A stretch of DNA of 64,000 nucleotides. It comes from Bathymodiolus brooksi. Lineage: Eukaryota > Mollusca > Bivalvia > Mytilida > Modiolidae. The position numbers were made by a program, and so were the translations under genes. The notes under the pieces are model-generated. The model saw nothing but the letters and a program-made list of their open reading frames with translations, made no database searches and was not told the DNA's origin. Within the stretch, counting starts at the first letter, position 1. Every line of letters begins with the position of its first letter. Below, one piece after another: positions 55,190 through 64,000 of the stretch. The stretch is taken from NCBI GenBank assembly GCA_963680875.1, contig OY804578.1, positions 23,713,101 to 23,777,100 on the forward strand, read 5' to 3'.

Positions 55190-56928
55190 TTAATTAAATC
55201 GTCTAGGAATGAAACCCTTGTATTGTCCATATAGATCAGGATATTTGTCCCTAATTTTCCAAGTACAACAGCTTGGGATCACACGTCTGACCCCAGCTCC
55301 AAGTCGGCCATGTGCCCAAATGGTATACTGGCGGTAGGCTGCATACCTATTGGATCTGTTGTAATCCTCGTCATGGGGCATTACTACAAGTTCCTCTCGA
55401 AACATTCTAGCAACCCCCAACACTTCCTCATCAAGGACAATCCGATCAAAGTCCTGTAATAAAGACAAGAGATTTAATAAAAACAGAGTAAAGACAGATG
55501 GTTCTACATTCATCTAGAAAAATGAGCTTTATTTAAAAAAGAAATATAATTCATTATAAGTGAAATAGTTTGCACAAATTCAGTTTAGAGAAATAAAAAA
55601 GTCTTATTTTGGAAGGAAAGATTTTCTCGTGGGACTTTCTTATGACCACAGTTTTATTTCCTTTTTTTGTTGGTATATGGGAGAACCATTTTGGTCTTGC
55701 AATTTTTTTTTTATCAATTTACCCCTCAAGCTATTCAATTTTAATTTTATGGTTTTTTTCCTAAAAATTATTTTGATTCTGAATCTTGAAGAAAAAAATT
55801 TGGCTGGACAGGAGAAAAAAAATATATTCCGACTTGACATTTTCACAGTATAATCATATACTTGCCATTTTCACAGTATAATCGTATACAAAATTTTGAA
55901 GAAAAAAAAATTATTCCAGCACTTCGCCAATCCAATTAAAATTAGATCTACGCCGAAGGGGGAGGGGTATACTGTTTTACCTCTGTCCGTCCGTCCTTCC
56001 AAAATATTTTTCGTCACATTTTTCTCAGCAACTATTGATGGCAGAAATCTGATATTTGGTCACAAGCTTCACATAGGTATGCCATATCGTGGGAAGCGTT
56101 TTTGGAACCATCAGATTCCTACTTCCTGTTTGCCGACTTAGTTGGTTTTTATCCACATTGAACATATATGCACATTTTTCTCAACAACTATTGATGGCAG
56201 AAATCTGGTATTTCGTCACAAGCTTCAAATAGGTACCCCATATCATGGGAAGTGGCAGGGGTATCATAAGTGAAAATTAGATCACAGTTTACCTTGTTTT
56301 AATTAGATTGGCACTTCGCCGGAAAATAAGAAAATATGATTTCTGTGGCGTCTGAAAAAAACATTTCTACGTGACATAGCCCCCTTCAAGGTAAATGGTC
56401 AGTCCCATATTATTTTGCAGCAACTGTCTTGTGGAACTAGAAGTAAGGTCTCTTTGTTTCTAATCCAGCCCAAATTTCTCTGAAACATTCCAGTCAATTA
56501 ACAAATAAAACAACACTGGCTACGTCATTCGTTTTCATCAGACATGTATTTCACTGTGTTCTACATGTATGTCTCTGTTTTCATATTGTCGGTAAACTGG
56601 CTAAAATAAATTAATTTAACACGTGTATCAAAATCTCGGGGAACAACTTCATAACTTATAAGAAGTAAAAAACTAATTTAGTTATTTTTAACGCCGGCAA
56701 AAATTTCCGATCGAAAATACGTAGTTGAGCTTGTCCCCATAGGGTGCCTCCTGGCATGTTTTCAATGGTTATCGTGGAAATATCGGCTGAATCTGTTAAG
56801 GCATGTAGTTTTCATCAAAGAAAATCTATTCCTGATACAGAAATTATTTATTCTACGTCTTTTAGATACAATCGGTTCGCAAATAGCTTTTTTCCTTAAC
56901 TTTTATAGAAACTTACCTCAATATCCAT
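55190..56928 (-). CDS. P2X7 C-terminal (ballast)-like domain protein, two exons seen, inside the TTAA transposon
   Basis: Minus-strand exons 56928-56917 (from a possible ATG, donor gag|gtaagt) and 55453-55190 (acceptor ctttattacag) join in phase 0 to give 91 residues ending RRFN. The core [18 protein letters not shown], then [18 protein letters not shown] and GQYKGF match the conserved tail of P2X7 receptors (P2RX7_C), which folds as a cytosolic zinc/GDP-binding ballast. Upstream of the ATG the frame stays open for GCCS, and these cysteines align with the family's zinc-binding part, so the exon may start earlier at the AG near 56942 and further exons may be missing. No channel segment is present. 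In-frame, well-conserved residues argue for recent constraint. Whether it is element cargo or a transposition protein is unknown. Confidence 0.72.
55955..56290 (+). repeat. Element fragment with ~165-bp internal duplication
   Basis: Two units share cacatttttctcag/aacaactattgatggcag, aaatctg, atttggtcacaagcttc and cataggtatgccatatc. Same family as 53551-53720. Confidence 0.6.
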
Positions 56929-57172
56929 GCTGCAGCATCCGGGCTACTGACATAAAAATAGATAAATAAATAGAGTTGGCCTCGCCCAGGTGAGTGCATA
57001 ATTAATTAGCTTCCGGTAACGATGGTCAGCTTTTTAGTCGAAAAAACAACGTTTCGGAGCGTATTCATCAATAATTCGGTGTTTAATCTACATTTTATGA
57101 AGGTCAGTACGGAAATCGACAATAATTTTGGGTATGAAAAAATTACGCAGCTGGTAGACAATATCCCTTTAA

Positions 57173-59219
57173 AAAATGGGGATTTATGCATTTTTAATAA
57201 AAAAATAAAATTGTGAGGTCATTATTTCCCTTTAATTTTTTCTAGATTTCTGTGAAGGATAAATTAGAGGCTTATAGTCCATCTCTGTCTATTTATCATT
57301 ACAATTTTAAAAGGGACAACTAAAGACTATCCTTGAAAAGTTTTTTAGCATGAATTATGTCAAAGTACTGGTAGTTGAAAATAAAAAAATGAACAGAAAG
57401 GGTAGACAATAGAACCAATCACAACACAAACCTTAAACTTCTGAATATAGGAATGACAATGATAAAAGTCAATGAAAATACTAGGTCCTGACATGGGACA
57501 GGCACAACAATGTGATAGGGTTAAACCAGATAATTTGATCCCAATCTCTTCCTAGATCTTCAGTGGTAAAAATAGAAATAAACAATAAACTTGAGGTCCA
57601 GTGGGCTGAGCTTGTGTCACTCACCTGTCATTTTGTTTTGGGGAAAGTTTATACAGAACCTTCCATGGGTGCTTCCTACCAAATTTCAATTAATTTGGGC
57701 CAAATGGTTGTAGAGAAGATGTTTTTTAATAGATCAATCACAAACAAGAACTGCCTATAATGGCCATATTAGATGTACCTGTATGATTGGCACAAAATAT
57801 GACAATTTTGAATTGGATCTCCCATACATCATTCCTACAAAGTAACAATTCGTTGTGCCTCTTAGTTTCAGAGGAGACTTTTTTTGTTTTGTTTCAGCTT
57901 GTCAGAAACAAGAGTTGCCTATGATGACCATGTCTGTTGTCCAATTGGAATGAAATGATGAAATCTTAAAGAGGACCTTGCATAGATGCTTCCTGTAAAA
58001 TTTTGCTTTATTTTTCTAAGGGGTTTCAGAGGAGAAGATTTTTAGAAATCGACCAACCAGAAACAAGAATTGCATATGGTGGTCATATTTGTTAACGGAT
58101 TGAGACAAAACAAAATGAGCAATCTTTATAGAGGACCTTCCATAGATGCATCCTGCCAAGTTTCAGTTCATTTGGCCTAGCGGTTTAAGAGGAGGTTTTT
58201 AGAAATTGATCAACCAGAAACAAGATTTGCCTATGGTGGCCATGTTTGTGAACGAATTGGAATGAAATGAGCAATCTTTATAAGAGGACCTTCCGTAGAT
58301 GCTTACTACCAAGATTCGGTTCAGTTGGCCAAGTGGTTTCAAAGGAGAAGATTAACATGTGATAAGTTAACAGACGATGAATGCCAAGTGATGGCAAAAG
58401 CTTACATGGCCTTTCAGCAAGATGAACTAACAACGTTTCGCCAAAAATAAAACATATATATTACAACGATTTTAATCTACATATATTAAATATTAAATTG
58501 TTTTGCAGTTCGATGATTTGATTAAATCATGTGTTGAGAAAATGTTCTATACAACTGTACTGTTCAACTTGGATGTGTTGAGAAAATGTCTGATACAGCT
58601 GATCAATCCAATGAATCTGTAAAATAAAATTGGAATAGATTAAGGGGATTCTGTTTATATTGACGATCAACAATATAAAATGCTTATCAGTAGTCTGGGT
58701 ACTGATGAAGGTTCCCAGGGCTTAAGCCCACAGAGATTATCAGCATGTCCCCAGTGTCAGCTAGGGGGAGCCCTCTTGATGGAGGATTGTCAGATAAAAA
58801 TATGGAAAGTCTGATAATTGTGGGTATTGTTTTTGGAGAGTCTTAGTGTAACGTCCCCAACACCCTAAAGACCTCTTTTGTAGATTTTTAAAAAGAGTAG
58901 GTGCATTCAATGTAACCACTACAAAAGACTAAATTTTTCGTCCCTACCCAATTCTCCATACTTTTTCAGTGGCAGTAGTCAAGTCAATGACCCTGATTGA
59001 CCCATCCCTTCTCTCATTTCTAAATAGTTTTTTTTTAATATTATTGAACTTGTTCTCATTCTGAATATACCTGAAATACTGCTCGCTGGACGTTAAAGAA
59101 TAATCAATAAATCAATCATATCAGTTGTAAAACTAAAATTAACATCATATAAGGCCAATTTTAATAAAGTGAATGATTGTCGTTTTAAGCCAAATTTGAT
59201 ATCATAGCTAGAGTTGTAG
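57173..59219. other. Intergenic region with repeat elements
   Basis: No gene is seen. It includes a fragment at 57480-57550 related to intron 4 of AMFR, the minus-oriented ~155-bp-repeat element (57590-58415), a stretch of unknown nature (58690-58990), and a plus-strand SINE 3' end at about 59040-59125 (atacctgaaatactgctcgc...cgttaaag then caat-type tail). Confidence 0.5.
57590..58415 (-). mobile_element. Element with ~155-bp internal repeats (third copy, reversed)
   Basis: Begins (plus) gaggtccagtgggctgagc and ends cagacgatgaatgccaagtg...ggcaaaagctta, the inverse of the ends seen at 24905-25430. About five units contain gcttcctaccaaatttcaa and caagaactgcctataatgg. Confidence 0.65.
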
Positions 59220-59490
59220 AGTAAGTTACATTCGATGACCAGATAATGTCCACTTTGTACTAGACCAACACTATCTCTCTAAAACAACAGTCCCTGAGTA
59301 GACATACCGCTCCATTCTGACACATTATCTTGATTCCAGGCCAACCACTCTTAAGTCTTTGCTCTTTCTTCTTAATACTACATGCTGAGAAGCAGCAAAT
59401 ATCAATTTTATAATCTTTTATTTGACCTGACCACTCGCCAGGACTCGAACTTTAGGCAAGTACACTAACCATTACAACGCCAATGTTAAA
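59220..59490 (-). mobile_element. tRNA-derived SINE, minus strand
   Basis: Read on minus it starts attggcgttgtaatggttag (A box) with gttcgagtcctggcgag (B box), then gctgcttctcagcatg, gcaaagac, gataatgtgtcag and ctgttgtttta. The usual atatagctga tail is absent, so the 3' end is truncated or replaced. Confidence 0.75.
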
Positions 59491-59886
59491 CATTATCTGA
59501 AATACATGTATTATATATAAACTACAATATTCAATGAAATTCATTTCTGATGAATGTGTCTTACAACTAGTGGTTATAGATAAGAACTGCTTGTACACAA
59601 TGGCAACCACAGAGACCCCCCTTGTCAATTACAATTTTTTGCATCATGGCATGTACCGATAACATAGTTGTTCATTTTCATGGAAAATTCTCTGATTTTA
59701 GGATTAAGATCAAATATATTGGGGTCATATAGCTATGGTACCATGCTAATTAAATTTAAAAGATGGCAGATAAAAATGGTTGATATAGCATGTGAATACA
59801 CAGAACCACAGAACCTGCGGTACCATAAAATCAGACTATATCTTCACATAATACATAATTACAGTGATATATTTACCTATAAAACT

Positions 59887-60017
59887 TTATCCAATGAAGT
59901 TTATCACTACTAAATGTAGTATGACACTTGCAAAGATAAAATCTGCAAAAGCCCTTTCTGGACTGATTCCTATAAACTCTGATTTATTCTGTGAATTTAC
60001 TTGCAGCCTCAGACATA
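59887..60017 (-). CDS. DAD1: DAD1 exon 2
   Basis: Two bases plus codons 72-113 and a stop at 59889-59887. [12 protein letters not shown]...[11 protein letters not shown]...[10 protein letters not shown] matches the human C-terminal half. Acceptor tttcttccag. Confidence 0.96.
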
Positions 60018-62128
60018 CTGGAAGAAAACAAAAAAATATACAATATTGAATAATTTATTTAACAACGTCTACTAAAAATTTTAATTTTATATGGCTTCAG
60101 TAATATTATCTTTCTCAATCACTTGAACAGTCCTCGAAATGAAAATTTTAATTTACTGGACCAAATCAAACTCTTGAATTTATTTTTATATACATGTACA
60201 TTTTGTAGTTCTAAATTCTAAATAAAAACTGAAAAATGTATTGGTCGGAACAAAGTTTTACTGGTCTTGGGCCGAAGAACCGGTGCTCATCGTGAGGACT
60301 GCTTGACAGCATACTTGGGTCTAATGATAAGTTGATTACAATTGTCTACTTTCTTAGTCCCTCCCTTATGGAGATTTGTAGGTTCAAACTGTGGATCCGA
60401 TATGGATGATAGTTGTTAGAATGCCACTTTCAATAATATTTCAGTTATATCATGGCAGTTATTTTATTGGTGGAGAAAACCAGAGTACTCAGAAAACACC
60501 ATTGACCTGCCAGAAGTAACTAATAAACTTTATGACCTAAACTTGTATCAAATACACTACACCATGTTCAGGAACTAAACTCACAAATTTTATCACATAA
60601 CGTAGTACAGGTACAGTATTAAGTGCACCTCGGCATGTTCAGGAACCAAACTCACAAACACATTGTACAGTACACCTTATTTATCATGTTTTGGAATTAA
60701 ACTCACAAACTTTAGAGGTAAAAGGCAATGATCCAACTACCGGACAATCACAATCGAATTTAAATTTTATTTGTTAGTGATACACCAACATCTAACGACA
60801 ATCTGTATGGGACCACTTCAGGATTCATATTGTCTACTGACAAATCAGCGATGAGCCTACTAAGTACATGTACAATGTATATAGGAATTAAAATTGAGTA
60901 TACGCCAAGAGCTGTTGTCCCACTGGTAAATATGTTTAACTGTCATATGATTGTACCCTAAACAGGATGTTAGTGTACTGCCAAAAAAAACCCATAAAAA
61001 GATACAACATACATCTAATTTTAATTAGATTGATACAAATGGGAGCAACATGAACAATTCAAATTCTGTGCATGGCTTTACATGTAACACTAATGATATT
61101 TGTTTACATTTACAGCAAAATTTAGTTTTTAGCCATATCGAAAAGATAAATATAAAGGGAACCAATGTCAGGCAATGTTTTAATTAATCAACAAAACAAC
61201 CTATCTTTAGGCAAATATCAGTGATAAAAACTTAATTTGTCCAGCTATATTCCCCTTAGCTCAGACATTATTGGATACCCTGTTGTACTGAACTAGAAAA
61301 TGGTGACCAAAAAATAAAAGATACACACGAATAAATCATTAAAAAGGTCATCAATTTCAATAATTTTACGATAAACAACAGATCAACATATTAGTACACA
61401 AATTTCAATAACAACATAATTTCTTTCAATTACTGTAAATATTAGGTATCCCATTGAACTTGACTAGAAAATGGCCACATTAGAAAAGGACCACATAGAT
61501 AAATCTACTTTAAAATCATTAAAACTGTTATTAACTAAAATTGTTTAATGATTAAACATGTGAAAAATATATGTTTATTCCAATTCAACAAATAATAACT
61601 AAATGTATTCAAATTTATCCATACAAACGCATGAATTTAATGGCAATGATTTCTGTCGACAACATACACGCAAGTGCTGTCTTTGCTTAGTCTAGCGACA
61701 TCTTGAGAAGTCTCCAAATTGTATGGTTTTCTTTGCTTGAATCAGTTGGCTATATATGGAAGATACATCTCCCTGTTTTATTACTCACAGAGACTCGAGT
61801 GGCAAAAGAATGTGGTTCAAATGAGTTTTACAACCCTCAACAGTAAAACTAGCATATCTGTCACTTGCTTCTCATGTCAAACCTGCTCTTAATATAATTA
61901 TTGGAAGCCATAATTACCTCCCAAAATAAATGATCCCACGCTGGAAATGAATCCTGATAAAAAGGAATTAAATGGAAATGTGCCGACCAGTGCACAGTAA
62001 ATGAACTGAATTACACCAGTCAAAACAATGTACAACAAGTATGCATCTACAAGTTTCAGACGTTTGGATGTATTGTTCATGTATTCATCATAAAATTTTG
62101 TCAACACTGAAGTTAATTTCTCTGGCAT
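59887..62128 (-). CDS. DAD1: DAD1 (oligosaccharyltransferase subunit), two coding exons
   Basis: Minus-strand exons 62128-61918 and 60017-59887 give 342 nt, 113 residues plus stop, the same length as human DAD1. DAD1 (yeast Ost2) is a small ER membrane subunit of the oligosaccharyltransferase that N-glycosylates nascent proteins; its loss triggers apoptosis in mammalian cells. The sequence shows [58 protein letters not shown] and the end VVINFIG, all matching the family, with three hydrophobic segments. The junction codon is split g|ta (Val), donor g|gtaatt, acceptor cttccag. The start is the ATG at 62126-62128, placing codon 1 where the family begins; an upstream in-frame ATG at 62236 is likely 5' UTR. 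The gene converges on AMFR, although about 30 kb of arrays and transposons lie between. Confidence 0.97.
60018..61917 (-). other. DAD1 intron with dispersed repeats
   Basis: Contains a SINE-like copy (60420-60600, ccactttcaataatatttcag, gtggagaaaaccagag), a further repeat stretch (60775-61035, including tacgccaagagctgttgtcc and aaacaggatgttagtg, related to sequence at 6720-6920 and 47945-48290) and AT-rich DNA with a ~290-bp partial duplication (about 61250-61300 versus 61440-61500: ggataccctgttgtactgaac against ggtatcccattgaacttgac). Confidence 0.6.
61918..62128 (-). CDS. DAD1: DAD1 exon 1
   Basis: Codons 1-70 plus one base: [17 protein letters not shown], the [12 protein letters not shown] membrane segment and the [13 protein letters not shown] loop. 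Splice donor gtaatt at 61917-61912. Length equals the human N-terminal 70 residues. Confidence 0.96.
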
Positions 62129-62344
62129 TTTAACCAAAAAGTTCTGGTTTATCAACGTGGCAAGCAAAGATTGCAGAAAAGGGAAACCGGAAGCGATGTT
62201 TATAAAACACGGAACTAAAATGTCGACAAACAACATTTGTTTCCGGAAATTCTCTCAAGAACAAATTGTATTGATGACATGCAAATCAATTTCTAATTCG
62301 AATTCACTTTTATTCACACAAACACTAAACACATAAATTATATT

Positions 62345-63420
62345 TGAAATTCAAATTCAAATTATTTTATTGGAAAAGCTCATAAGAATAAGAATAAGAA
62401 TTTAGTATTGCCAATTAAGGTCCCACAAGGCGAAAACAATTTAATACAATGATTGAAATGATTGGAGCATACACAGATACATGTAAACACAAACAAAAAA
62501 ACAAAACGAAAACATATTTATGTTCAGTGACTGCACGGCCAGATCAGAGCCTATCAGATACCATCATAAATCAATTCACATGTAATATATAGTAACTATA
62601 ATAACTCACCTAACCTAGTGATATCTACACGATCAGTTGTCCTCGCAGTAAACAACATTCTTCAAAAAAGGTTTTTAAATCTTGTTCATGTTCATTGGTA
62701 AATAGCCAAACAAATGTTGATGATGTGTCCATGTATCTAAAATTTGGACATAAGTCAATAACCTTATCAAAAAAAATTACTCTAATATTTTCATATAAAG
62801 GACAGTCGACAATAAAATGTTTCTCATCTTCAATATCTCCCTTAGAACAATTTGTGCATTTTCTTTCTGGTCTTATAATGTTCTTATATCTCAATGCCAA
62901 TTTCAATATTTAATGAATGAGCACTGACTCTTATCTTACAGATAGACTGTCGAATTTATTAATTTCTAAATATTTCTCTTTCCCAAAATGGGTCTTTATG
63001 TAAAAGTATGTATCTAATTTACCTCTGTTGCTGCCAATGGCATCTACCCTTTCTCCATAACAAAAATCAAGAAAACTGTTACACAACTGACTTAATTTGA
63101 TATTTAAACTCCTGATCTTCAATTCATCCATAATATATAATATACTCGAATACCATGTATTGATTTTACTAAAATATAACTCTTTATTACATACATAAGC
63201 ATCAAATAGTAAACATTCCTGTTGACCTTCTAATCTGTGACAATATTTTAACATAGCTAAAAATACAGAGAAACATATATGATAACGTCCACTAAGCTCA
63301 GACATAACTGCAATATTGGTAGTTTTCCTATTTACGCCAAGAATGTATTTTAAATTTTTTACATGTGATTGCTCTGTATGGCTGGTTGAGGAAATTTTTT
63401 CAAAACAATAATCACTTTTT
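62345..63420 (-). pseudogene. LINE 3' fragment (CR1/jockey-like C terminus and tail)
   Basis: The minus frames 63527-62931 and 62906-62625 contain LKYILGVNRKTTNIAVMSEL, a stretch common to C-terminal regions of CR1/jockey-type LINEs, then CTNCSKGDIEDEKHFIVDC, the terminal zinc-knuckle. Frameshifts lie near 62907-62935. The element ends in (ttgaat)n on minus at about 62345-62365. The clade is inferred. Confidence 0.8.
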
Positions 63421-63947
63421 TTCCTTACAACTGGACGAATCAACAGAAAACATACCCCAAGGTGTGATCCAAGTACATACAAAATACTCATATCGCCGTG
63501 ATACATTTGACAAATGAATGGTGACAAGATTGAACAACACGACCCCCACTAACACTGAAAATGAACTAAGATGCCTCAGAAGGATAAGCCCGGCAGTACC
63601 TGCTACACTAGTGTCATCCATCGTGTTACTCTTGCTGAAATTCTGATGATAAGTCATGAAAGAGGACAGTACAAGGTTGTGACTACGAGAGACGGAACAT
63701 ATGATCCGTAAACATTATTAACACAGATATTCCGCAACAATTAACCAAGTAAAAGAAACATCTACATATGGAGTATATCTCTATTAGTTGCTACGATATT
63801 CCAGAGCTTGTAGTTCCAATCATGACTTTCCTTGATAGAGGAATATTGGTATCAAGGAAGCTATACTGATTGAATCAAGCTTAAGTTGTAGTCATCACTT
63901 CGAAAGCTTTACGGTTACCACCATAACTTGGTTAACCGTACCGGAAT
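63421..63947 (+). pseudogene. Second retroelement remnant
   Basis: 63560-63700 (gcctcagaaggataagcccg, ctacactagtgtcatccatc, gataagtcatgaaagagg) resembles 19390-19600. 63750-63947 on plus encodes IPELVVPIMTFLDRGIL...SRKLY and SSLRKLYGYHHNLV with stops, related to the fragment at 53730-53890. One decayed coding family with unclear naming. Confidence 0.5.
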
Positions 63948-64000
63948 AACCGCATCGGTGGCGAAATGGCTACCGTGCTCGCCTCGAGTGTGGTAGATAG
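63948..64000 (+). mobile_element. tRNA-SINE head, cut by window end
   Basis: gcatcggtggcgaaatggct (A box) followed by cgctcgcctcgagtgtggtag, the same order as in the SINEs at 11268 and 17005. The B box and tail lie beyond the window. Confidence 0.75.

Larger units (their letters stand above)
50239..57172. mobile_element. TTAA-flanked DNA transposon, 80-bp perfect inverted ends (Kolobok/piggyBac-like)
   Basis: TTAA at 50239-50242 and 57169-57172 flanks 6926 bp that begin AGGGATATTG and end CAATATCCCT. Positions 50241-50320 are identical to the reverse complement of 57091-57170 over all 80 bases, with weaker similarity for another 20-25 bp. TTAA target duplications are typical of the piggyBac and Kolobok superfamilies; the AGGG start favours Kolobok by inference. 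Inside are a broken plus-strand multi-exon gene (exons near 52775-54332), a minus-strand P2X7-tail-like gene (55190-56928), ~390-bp tandem repeats (50980-52620), and nested insertions at 52010-52531, 53551-53720, 53730-53890 and 55955-56290. The identical ends suggest recent mobility. Confidence 0.88.

Noticed and set aside
55640..56141. Small open frames around 55640-56141
   Set aside because: They lie in AT-rich or element-derived sequence (GTCCGTCCG family) on opposite strands with no similarity to known proteins.
61898..62236. DAD1 start at the upstream ATG (62236)
   Set aside because: The extra ~36 residues have no counterpart in DAD1, and the family's 113-residue length is met exactly from the ATG at 62126-62128.
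63412..63657. 81-codon minus frame as part of the LINE
   Set aside because: The region aligns as DNA with the dispersed remnant at 19390-19600 and is read in the other orientation in the related coding fragment.

Overview
This window is eukaryotic nuclear DNA, AT-rich and dense in repeats. Spliced genes, tRNA-headed SINEs, several LINE fragments, foldback elements and elements with internal tandem repeats all point to a mollusc, most likely a bivalve. That assignment rests on repeat style and protein similarity and is an inference. Two conserved host genes are clear. The first is a complete plus-strand AMFR/gp78 gene (ER-associated degradation ubiquitin ligase) in 15 coding exons from 5773 to 29184, encoding 697 residues. 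The second is a complete minus-strand DAD1 gene (oligosaccharyltransferase subunit) in two coding exons between 59887 and 62128, encoding 113 residues. Both exon sets were assembled by hand from splice sites, reading phase and similarity to the families.

Layout: 1-5170 holds a foldback element and two decayed LINEs (691-3834 and 4360-5016, both minus). AMFR fills 5773-29184. Its introns carry SINEs, MITEs, an element with ~155-bp internal repeats, and three large minisatellites: 33 bp at 15076-16700, 33/45 bp at 18343-19310 and 51 bp at 19760-24790. Downstream lie a foldback element (29835-29980), a 62-bp array of about 135 units (31031-39404), a 45/46-bp array (39785-42113), a 41-bp array (42835-43566) and a 17-bp array (44102-46555) split by a foldback insertion. 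At 50239-57172 is a 6.9-kb TTAA-flanked DNA transposon with 80-bp perfect terminal inverted repeats. It carries a broken plus-strand gene and a minus-strand exon set for a P2X7 C-terminal (ballast)-like domain. After DAD1 come another LINE fragment, a second retroelement remnant and a SINE cut by the window end. Tandem arrays make up roughly a third of the window.

The most striking observation is that the 51-bp array in AMFR intron 10 is an amplification of the gene's own exon 11 splice acceptor: 24 nt of intron end plus the first 27 nt of the CUE-domain exon. About 98 copies stand upstream of the real one. In each copy that keeps the AG, that AG belongs to a TAG stop in the exon's frame, so mis-splicing to an upstream copy would normally truncate the protein. 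Smaller duplications also touch the exon 2 donor, the exon 7 acceptor and probably the exon 12 acceptor. The gene therefore seems to have gained decoy splice sites repeatedly by slippage-like tandem duplication at exon edges. The long open frames in the arrays follow from unit lengths divisible by three and are not genes.
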